DNA from: Ananas comosus
Taxonomy: Eukaryota > Streptophyta > Magnoliopsida > Poales > Bromeliaceae
Direction of reading: 5' to 3'
Assembly (NCBI RefSeq): GCF_001540865.1
Contig: NC_033641.1
Coordinates: forward strand, 4,336,073 to 4,400,072
Length of the DNA: 64,000 bases
Under the pieces are notes generated by a model. It did not search any database. It had not been told where the DNA came from and worked only from the letters and a program-made list of their open reading frames with translations. Shown piece by piece: positions 24,540 through 64,000 of this stretch. Numbering within the stretch: position 1 is the first letter of the stretch; the number at the start of each line of letters is the position of its first letter. The position numbers and the translations under genes are program-made.

Positions 24540-24925
24540 TGGTTATGTACCGTCCTTGCTATCGTCGCGGAAGGCCGTAGAGGTGGTAGAGAAGGGTCGG
24601 AGAGAAAAAAAAATAGAGAGTCGCAATGCAGCCTCGACGGGGTCGGAGGTGAGGACGGCGGGGGGTGTGTGGACGAGGGCGAGGGCGTGAGTGGTAGAGG
24701 TGAGGCAGGTCGTTTCCGCCTCTGCCTCCTCTGTCTTCTTCGGAGAGAAAAAAAAGAACGCGAGAACAAAAAAGGAGAGAGAAAAATGTATAAGGATATT
24801 TTGGTCAGTTTGCTGAAAATTCGGACTGAATTTGCAAAATCGAAAAAGACGGCCCAGTTTTGCAAAAGGTCAAAACTTATGATTTTTTTATACAAATTGG
24901 TCAAAAAAAATTGCCAAACAATTTT
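24540..24925. mobile_element. Single arm of a fold-back element, same family as 32014-33655
   Basis: Read on the minus strand from 24925, it gives caatttgtataaaaaaatca, then ttttgcaaattcagtccgaa, then gaccaaaatatccttat. It matches the left arm of the element at 32014 in the same order (caatttgcataaaaaatcc, gattcgactcgaaatttt, gacgaaaatgcctctatt). A CT-rich and GC-rich block follows in both. The second arm is not evident here. Confidence 0.5.
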
Positions 24926-25072
24926 ACAAAATAACTTCCAAAAAATTTCTTTTTATCTAAACTCAGCTAAATGCTGTACAACTTTTAACCAAAATTACTT
25001 CTCTAATTTAAATTTTTTTTTTCAGAAATCACTTTTTTGAGAATTTTGGCCAAACTGGCCTTTAGGTGCTAC

Positions 25073-25891
25073 TAGGGATGTAAAACGGGCCAGGCCACAG
25101 CACGGCACGAGTACTGTAGCACTCGTGTTGGGCAGGGCCGGCCCGAAGCTCTGGGCCACGCTGGGCCACCATTTTGGAGCCCGACAGCCCGGCACGGCAC
25201 GACCCAATTGGGCCGTGCCAGCCGGGCCTGGTCGGCACCCCATGGCCCAAGGCAATTGCCTTGGGCCATGGGTCTGAGCTCCTGAGCCCTCCTCCCCACA
25301 GCCANGCATGACCCGCTTGGGCCGTGCCAGCCGGGCCTGGTCGGCACCCCATGGCCCAAGGCAATTGCCTTGGGCCATGGGTCTGAGCTCCTGAGCCCTC
25401 CTCCCCACAGCCAAGCCCTCTTCCCCAGGAGCTCTCCTCCGAAGGTCTGCTTGGGAGGAGGACTTTTGGTCCAATGGACCAAAGAATTTTGGTCCATTGG
25501 ACCAAAAGTCTATTTCTTTTTCTTTTTTTATAAAATAAATAGTACAAATTTATTTATTTTTTTTTTAAAATTAAATATTTACTTTAGTATAATTATTTTT
25601 ATAATTTTTAAATATTTTAATCAAAATATTAAATTAAATAAAAATATTTATTGTTTATATTTGAAATTTTAATACTAAATTTTTTTAAAAAAATAAAAAA
25701 ATAAACACTTTACTAGGCCGGCCCGAAGCACGGCCCGTGTCTTCTGGGCCAAGGACCGTGCCGGGCCAGAGGGTAGAAAACTTGGGCCCGACACGACCCG
25801 GTCCGAAGTTAAATTCGGGCCGGATTCTAGCCCGTTTCGGCCCAAAAAATGTGGGCTGTGCCGGCCCAGCACGGCCCGCATGACACCCCTA
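25073..25891. mobile_element. hAT-type non-autonomous element upstream of the IDH 5' UTR
   Basis: The termini are inverted repeats (tagggatgtaaaacgggcc at the left, taggggtgtcatgcgggcc on the other strand at the right), bounded by a perfect 8-bp target duplication, ggtgctac, at 25065-25072 and 25892-25899. Subterminal zones are packed with 'gggcc' and 'ggcccg' words. Inside, a segment of about 109 bp is present twice on either side of a single N (25305). All open frames in it are repeat-driven. It lies about 90 bp from the CT-rich 5' UTR of the gene, so it may touch the promoter. Confidence 0.88.
25196..25413. repeat. Direct duplication of about 109 bp meeting at an undetermined base
   Basis: The segments 25196-25304 and 25306-25413 (from gca.gaccc to cctccccacagcca) are nearly identical and are separated by one N. 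This may be a real tandem repeat or two overlapping contig ends joined without merging. Confidence 0.75.
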
Positions 25892-25984
25892 GGTGCTACG
25901 GATGTTGAGAAAACTACTGAGACGGAGGAGCCTTCGATTTCCCCTGCTACAGTAGGGTCGTCGCCTCCTGATGCCCTCGGGGCC

Positions 25985-26178
25985 TCTCTCTCTCTCTCTC
26001 GTCGTTGCGTCCTCCTTCCCTCCGGGTCTCTCTCTATATATTATTGGGTCTCGTTTTCTCTCTCCCGTCATCTCTTTCTCTCTGTCCCTCTCCGATCTCC
26101 ATCTCAGCTCTGCCTCTTCCAATCCTCCTTCCCTGGCGAATTGGAGTCAACGATTTGTCCCTGATTCAAAATATTTAG
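25985..26178 (+). promoter_or_regulatory. IDH5: 5' UTR exon of the isocitrate dehydrogenase gene
   Basis: A CT-rich stretch with several ctctctct tracts and a TATA-like tatatattattgg (26033) ends at 26178 with the donor ATTTAG|GTAAAA. This is typical of a plant leader exon upstream of a UTR intron. The transcription start is inferred, not seen; it could lie before or after the TATA-like stretch. Confidence 0.5.
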
Positions 26179-26779
26179 GTAAAATCCCTCTTTCTTAAGC
26201 GATTTCTTTAGTTTTTTCTTCTTTTTCATTTAACAACTTTGATGCAGCCCTAGTTATTCACACGCTTATGTTGACCTTTTAACCGAATTTGCAGAAATTT
26301 TACCCTATTGCTTCGACTGTTTAAATGTTTTTGAACGGATTAGCGTAGTTCACACTACGAGTGGAATGCATAGATACTTTGATTATTATTATTACCATCA
26401 TCATCATTATTATTATTTGCCATGTGTTCTTGATTATCTAATTATGTTTGCAGCATTGCTTTGGTTGCTTTTTGGCTGCGATTTAGTTTGTGTGGTGAGT
26501 TTCTGAATCATTAAATCTAAATTAGAGACCTTGTGTGGTTGTTCTCTTGTTGGATAATTGTATGATTTGCCAGTCACTTTGATTACTACATTGGTTATGA
26601 TTTAGATGAAACTTGTGAATCATTAGTCTAAATTAGAGACCTTGTGCATTATTCTCTCATGATACAATTATGTGCTTGCTGCATCACTTTGACGACAAAT
26701 GTTTGCTCGTGTTTTAGTTGGTTAGGGAATTTTTGTGAGTAATTTGATTTAAATTAGAGACCTTGTGCATTATTCTCAG
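26179..26779 (+). other. Intron in the 5' UTR, with three tandem repeats at its end
   Basis: Donor GTAAAA at 26179, acceptor TTATTCTCAG at 26770-26779, leaving AGGC before the ATG at 26784. Three copies of a 110-125 bp unit marked by aaattagagaccttgtg occur at 26520, 26631 and 26751. Only the third ends in ctcag and provides the acceptor. Confidence 0.65.
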
Positions 26780-26783
26780 AGGC

Positions 26784-58979
<32,196 letters not shown>

Positions 58980-59160
58980 GAACTTCATATGCTTTTTTTT
59001 CTTTCAATTTTTCCCAACTTTAATCAAGTTATTGGCCTCTCCCTATTTATTATTTTGACTTTTATAGTGTTTGTGAGCTCAAAGCAAATAATGATCTCAC
59101 ATCCCAACTTTAGTTTTTATAATTTCTGTTTTTCTGTTAATGTAATAATATGAAATTGGA
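58980..59160 (+). other. IDH5: 3' UTR of the isocitrate dehydrogenase gene
   Basis: T-rich sequence after the stop, with an AATAAT-like signal (aatgtaataatatgaaa near 59140-59155). The cleavage site is inferred. Confidence 0.45.
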
Positions 59161-59704
59161 CAGCCTTCTGATTGATTATGGATCTTTTACCATTTATTCT
59201 AATCAACATAGATGTTTGATGACCATTTTATGAGAACTAATACTAGCAAGGCCCCTGTTGGCCTGCTGCTTTAGGCGTGTTTTGTTTGATGAAATTTGAC
59301 TCAGCTTGCTTGTCATTACAGTGAGCTTTTCTTAGAAGATATTAGGATATTAATAGCACATTTGTTTAAAAAGTCAATGTTGGAATTGGAATAGAACTAG
59401 GAATCAGAAATGGAACGACGAACAAGAATTGAAATGCGGGCCTTGAGAGGCTCGCTTTAAGTGTTTGCTCTGTTGTAGGTTAGCTGTCAGGGTACAGAGT
59501 TTCTTGATCTTCCTTTGTCCCTCCTCACCTCTTGGTGAGGTGGTGTCAGAGGGCGGTTCTATTGTGCCCTAAGAGTGTATGTTCGTAATAAATTCATGTT
59601 CATATTCAAATGAATAAAAACTGAGACTTCATGGAAGTGTTTTATTTTGTCAGAGTGCAAATTTGCAACGAACATTTGTTCATATTTAAATGAACAAAAA
59701 TTGA
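59161..59704. other. Intergenic stretch downstream of the gene
   Basis: No gene recognised. A block with 'tgttcata.t.aaatgaa.aaaaa' occurs twice (59597 and 59666). Confidence 0.45.
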
Positions 59705-60766
59705 CACTACAAAAAACTGAGCTATAGCGACACTTTTAAGTGTTCCTAAAACCTAAAAAAATGCTGCTGGTAAAAATATCGACACGAAAAATAGTGTCGC
59801 TATATGTGCAGTCCCTAGGGTATATAGCGACACTTAATAAAGTGTCGGTATATTCCAAAATAAGTGCTGCAGTTTAGTGATATTTTTTTGCTTTTAGTGA
59901 CACACATAAGTGTCCCTAATTTTTTTTAAAAAAGTAATATTTTTTTTATATAGTGACACTTTATAAGTGTCCAATTGTCATTCAAAATATAATATTTTAT
60001 TTAAACATCTAGTCTAGTATTAAACTTTAGTTAAAACTAATCTCATGTACATTAAATCAATGAGATTAAAAAAAAGCAATCAAGAAAGTTTCTTAAATTC
60101 TTGTTAAAAAGATAAAAGTAAAATAATGAGATTAAAAAAAAGCACTCAACAAAGTTTCTTAAATTCTTGTTAAAAAGATAAAAGTAAAATCAAATATCTA
60201 TATGTCACAACAATAATATCCACTCATATGTTGTAGTAATTATAACAAATCAAACTCTCTAACTGAAAGAATACAAAAAATCAAAAAATGTATGATAATA
60301 AAATCAAAAAGTGCATAAACGAAGTCTGATCGGCTCCACGGATATATACTTGAACCTATATATTGAATAACATTTGAATTAGTTCAAATTTGTGCAACAT
60401 TCTTGATTTGCCAAAGCATTAAAAAAGAAGAGTGTATTGCCTATGTTTTATAATAATAAAATGCAGCAGAATTCCGCAAGAAATTAAAACAAATCATTTT
60501 CCGTTGAAATTAAAATTAATTTGACTAACTCGGTCCCAAATAGAAAATCTATAAACAGTGGTAGCATGTTGCCAAAAAGTCAATACCAACCCAAACACTG
60601 AAGGAATTTTAAAGAACGTTGATAATATATAAAATATGCACTCATCTAGGTATTCAGAAAAATCAACACTTGTATGCAAGCCTATAATGATAAACTGCAA
60701 AGCTACATTAATATCAAAACATTCTTGACATAGCCACTAAAGATTGACTTAACCATAAACTCAACA
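59705..60766 (+). mobile_element. CACTA-like terminus with subterminal repeats; other end not seen
   Basis: It begins CACTACAAAAAACTGAG, the classic CACTA end, followed by repeated 'tagcgacact' and 'agtgtcgctata' words in both orientations at 59720-59960. No transposase and no opposite terminus are present. The 5' LTR of the Gypsy element to the right must lie somewhere before 60767, so this element is probably cut by it. Confidence 0.55.
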
Positions 60767-60768
60767 CA

Positions 60769-60780
60769 GTTATCAGAGCA
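60769..60780 (+). other. Primer-site-like sequence of the right-hand Gypsy element
   Basis: gttatcagagca, one base off the core of TGGTATCAGAGCA, preceded by an LTR-like ...ctcaaca end. It gives a plus-strand element whose gag is at 63688. Confidence 0.5.
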
Positions 60781-61109
60781 TGAGAGCAAGTAAAGAGAGA
60801 GAGTCTAGGATGATCTAGGGGACCCTAGGTTGATAAGCTCTAAGGTTATAGGTGCGTGAGCGGAACGTGAACCTATAGCGATGGTGGAAGTTGATTCAAT
60901 TGGGTCGAAGTTGATATTATGTCTCTAGTTGTGACTAGAGGCGGATTCAAGTGGTATGAGTTCTTGTCTTGAGGTGGTTGTGTCGGCGGCCGACGACATG
61001 ATACCAAGAGTCTAGAATGAGTACACATGTGTGCTTCCACCCGATTTTGTTGTTGAGTCGTCATGTGTTGTAATTGCGACGAGGTAATTGGTTAAGATGA
61101 CTGACCAAG
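60781..61109 (+). other. Leader of the right-hand Gypsy element, left part
   Basis: No frame. It resumes at 63668 after the inserted LTR and leads into gag. Confidence 0.45.
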
Positions 61110-61581
61110 TGTCATGCCCCGAAACCGCTACCAATTTGGTCCGGTTCGGGCGCGTCGAACAGACGCTGAACGGACAGCACCCCTCCTGTTCGCCCAAGGC
61201 CAAGCAACCAGATCATGTACAGTTAAGCACCTAGAAAATGCTTTAATAACATACATGATCGAAACGATGCACACAAGTGCACAATAACTAAGAGCAAGAA
61301 CCACAAGTAATATACTAGTGTATAAAGAGGGTTAGTCTAACTATTACAACCATTCAACATTTACAACAGTTAATTACATTCCCATCTTCCAAATGTAAAT
61401 ACATATCTTCTCCAAAATACAAGTAGCTCTCTAATGATTGTTCAAAATATCATCTAGTACACGAGAGTACTTTAATGCATAAAGGAAAGCTACTAACTAG
61501 GCTCACTTAGGGCGCTATGCTCTTGCCACGATCCTCGCTCGGCTCGTCTCTGTGTGTACCTGTACCCCAAAACCACACGGG

Positions 61582-61613
61582 GTGAGAACTATATGAATAT
61601 AGTTCCCAGTGGG
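61582..61613 (+). other. LTR stem-loop, copy B
   Basis: GTGAG, then arms aactatat (61587-61594) and atatagtt (61597-61604), perfect over 8 bp, then ccCAGTGGGT. It lies about 470 nt into the LTR. Confidence 0.65.
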
Positions 61614-63207
61614 TTCGGCCGCCGACGCCGCCGGTTTTCCCACTAGGTCTAAGCTGGCACAGATAGAGAGATAGATAGGTATATATAGAAAATGAACTGC
61701 AACTACTCTATCATGCCATCAATGATAATAATGCATGCAACAACTACTATCATGCTAGTATCATGTCATAAGTATATAAAAGTATATAGCAATGCAACTA
61801 CAATATACACTATGTCTACTCAAGGTAATAATGCAAATCTACTATGCATTTCATGTTTATTACCGAATCCACTTGGTTAACCCGAAGGTTAAACCCTCGA
61901 CTCACCCTCAATCTCATAGGTGAGGAGAAGCTGCACTCGCACACCGAGACCGTCTGCGGGACAACTACGTCTGCCCCTAGTGAAGTACTCCGGAGACTCG
62001 TGCCTCGGTGGAGCGACCACCGACAAGCAAAACAGACTAGTGAGTATGATCCAATCCTCACAAGAGGATATACCCTGTCTACTAGGGTCAATGTGTCTCT
62101 GCTGCACAATCATGATATATAATCAATGTTGGGACCTCTACTATCCCTAAGTTCATGTCAAGTTTACTACACTAGACTCAATGCCACTCGTTCAGTCGTT
62201 GTAGTAATATCTGCTAACTAGTCGACATGCCACTCGTTCAAGTTTAGTGCTTCTACTACACTAGTCAATGCCACTCTACTAGGCTATGTCCAACTTCATC
62301 ACTTTTGCCACTATAGGATTCTATGTCTCAAGACCCAATCCTCATGCCTCCCTAGTCCAAGTGTCAAGCCCACACCGCTACACTACTAAGTAAGCATGCA
62401 AGGAATGGAAATATGCTTATACTAATCCTATAATGCACAATCAACATATGATGAATAAAATTAACTTAGACATAAAAGGAAACCCGGATACTTCGGGATG
62501 ACACCTCCCACCTTTTGTGTATACGGAGGCTCTAGAAATGTGCTTCGGCGTCCTTTACGACGAAGCCTCGGTCTTCTTGTCCAAAACGATGCTCAATCGG
62601 CCTTATTTTGCCGATAGCTCTTGACCCGCTCGACGAATAGAATTTCTGACTTCGCCCCCGCGTTTAGGCACCTATCAATTAGGTTAGAGGAGAGTCAAAT
62701 GAGATCAATCCTCTACTTTTCCAAAAACCCTATTTTGGTGCCCTAGGGTTAGCATCAAGCTAAACCCATCTCAAAACTCTAGATTCTAGCTCTAATCTTA
62801 CCATTCATGGTGCTAGGGGGTCCATTTGATCCCATCCAAAGAGCTAAAACCCAAAAACCCTAAATTTCATAAGCTAGGGTTAGAAGCTTACCTCTATTCT
62901 AGCTTAATAGAGAGAAGAGAGGAAAAGGGAGAAGTCCAAAAGCTCCCTTTTCTTGATCCCCTCCTTCTTCTCCTTCCTTTTCTTCATTTTCTTCCTTCTT
63001 TTCCTTCTCTTTTCTTCTTCTTCTTCTTCTTTTTCTTCTTCTCTTCTAGAGAGAGAGAGAGTAAGAGAGTGTGAGAAAGAGAGGGAGTGGAATGAGAGAG
63101 GGAGAGAACAATTTTCCCTCTATACCCCTCTAACTAAGGCCATTTTGCATAAAAGCCCCTCACCTTTCATCTCTGTGCATTGCCCTTACTGGGCTTTCTG
63201 CGCGCGG

Positions 63208-63500
63208 AGGGACCGGTCTCCCCGACTTGGGACCGGTCCCCGAGAGCTTCAGCTCGGGTCACGCGTTCGGGTACCGGTCTCTCCCAGAGAGACTGGTCCT
63301 CGGGAGGCCGGTTCCTTCCTGAGAGACCGGTTCCCGAGAGCTGGGATTTCAGGACTTAGCCAAATTTTGGCTTTTCTCGCTGGGTTCGCACTCGGGGACC
63401 GGTCTCTCCCTGCCAGGGACCGGTCGCCTCAAGAATCCCCGCAACCCCAGCCAATGGGATCGGTCCCTCCCTGCCAGGGATCGGTCCCCGAGAGCAGTTT
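63208..63500. repeat. Array of ACCGGT palindrome words in the LTR
   Basis: The words gaccggtctc, gggaccggtc and their variants occur about ten times in 290 bp, often as inward-facing pairs such as accggtctctccctgcc and agggaccggt. Confidence 0.85.
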
Positions 63501-63687
63501 TGCTCCAGTGCAGGTTTTGCACTGTTTGCTCTCGTGGACTTGTTTCCAACGCACTTTTGGTGATTTTAACATCTTTGGCTTTTCCAAAGCTCACCAACAC
63601 GACCCTCGGTCGATTTTTGCATGAAGTCTAACTCTCGCATTTCGAGAATTCACTTCCTCACACCAAGTAATTGCGTTTCAGGGACTA

Positions 63688-64000
63688 ATGTCTCCGAGAC
63701 GCTACACATGTAGAACTGCCCCAGCACCGACTCCTGAGGTGCCCGAGCAAACTGAATCGAGCGTAATGGATCGGTTGCAAGCGCAGGTGACCGCGCTGAC
63801 CAACGTGGTGCAGCGCCAGGAGACCCGATTCGAGCAGCTCGAGGATCTATTGGAGCGGCAGATTGCGGCGGCGGCTGCGACGGTGAATGAGGGCGGTGGT
63901 CCGCCCGCACCCTCGACTGATGTACCCGGATCGGCAGAGGGTGAGGGCATAGCGACGGTTCCGGTGACGGCACGCCCACCCCCAGCGATCGTACCACAGG
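63688..64000 (+). CDS. Gypsy gag polyprotein, N-terminal part, cut by the window edge
   Basis: An open frame of 104 codons from ATG 63688 to the edge without a stop. The N-terminus is basic (MSPRRYTCRT), then Pro- and Glu-rich. Residues about 27-65 form a heptad-like helix (MDRLQAQVTALTNVV, then RFEQLEDLLERQIA), then a Gly/Pro-rich linker. This order (basic head, coiled coil, low-complexity linker, with the capsid domain expected beyond the edge) is typical of Gypsy gag in plants. The clear codon bias towards G/C and the lack of stops suggest a younger element than the other Gypsy pieces here. Confidence 0.68.
   Translation, partial: MSPRRYTCRTAPAPTPEVPEQTESSVMDRLQAQVTALTNVVQRQETRFEQLEDLLERQIAAAAATVNEGGGPPAPSTDVPGSAEGEGIATVPVTARPPPAIVPQ

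Larger units (their letters stand above)
61110..63662 (+). mobile_element. Solo LTR inserted in the Gypsy leader
   Basis: It begins TGTCATGCCCCGAAACC and ends CTTCCTCACA, flanked by a perfect 5-bp target duplication, ccaag, at 61105-61109 and 63663-63667. It carries the stem-loop copy B (61582-61613). At 63208-63500 it has an array of accggtc/gaccggt palindrome words, which makes a 223-codon chance frame rich in RDRSP. The perfect duplication argues that this is a complete solo LTR rather than the 5' LTR of the gag next to it. Confidence 0.78.

Noticed and set aside
25022..25547. Three overlapping minus-strand frames of 141-161 codons with internal duplication.
   Set aside because: They come from the duplicated GC-rich segment of the hAT element and run through an N.
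62953..63624. Plus-strand open frame of 223 codons with repeated Arg-Asp-Arg-Ser-Pro.
   Set aside because: It lies wholly in a solo LTR; the repeat is the by-product of ACCGGTCC words and the N-terminus of a CT tract.

Overview
This is a nuclear window from a flowering plant. It has one host gene, split by introns with GT/AG borders, in a landscape of nested LTR retrotransposons, hAT, CACTA and Helitron-like elements, MITEs and microsatellites. The repeat style suggests a monocot (pineapple came to mind), but nothing in the window proves the species. No tRNA, rRNA, CRISPR array or bacterial-type operon was found.

The host gene is the catalytic subunit of mitochondrial NAD-dependent isocitrate dehydrogenase (+ strand). 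Its 5' UTR starts near 25985 and carries a UTR intron at 26179-26779. Seven coding exons (26784-26954, 29881-30201, 30634-30795, 56870-56944, 57382-57491, 57574-57646, 58788-58979) give 1104 nt, or 367 codons plus stop, with no frameshift. Intron 3 alone is 26,074 bp, about 81 % of the 32.2-kb coding span.

Left of the gene: a hAT MITE split by a solo LTR (14-3018); a chain of four long-inverted-repeat MITEs between TA and GA tracts (4572-6318); decayed Gypsy and Copia pieces (6675-11635); a 'gtgcaac'-word element with a fold-back core (11713-14630); and two incomplete Copia elements on the minus strand (15735-18312 with an assembly gap, and 18763-24536). A second hAT element (25073-25891) sits just upstream of the gene's 5' UTR.

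Intron 3 holds a Helitron-like terminus, a 1.6-kb fold-back element, and then a four-deep nest: a short non-autonomous LTR element (33727 to about 52900), a Gypsy-type solo LTR (34687-51647), a SIRE-like Copia element (37484-50401), and another LTR (42869-45923). The SIRE-like element has almost identical LTRs but a wrecked gag-pol. Its only long open frame is a 370-codon accessory ORF in the 'env' position, so it looks like a non-autonomous element recently mobilised in trans.

Right of the gene: a CACTA-like terminus (59705), then a Gypsy element whose leader is split by a solo LTR with a perfect 5-bp target duplication (61110-63662) and whose gag is open to the window edge.

The two most interesting signals are the SIRE-like element above and a stem-loop shared by four Gypsy-type LTRs. 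In the stem-loop the flanking words (GTGAGAA and CAGTGGGT) are conserved while the two stem arms differ completely yet stay complementary, which suggests selection on RNA structure.
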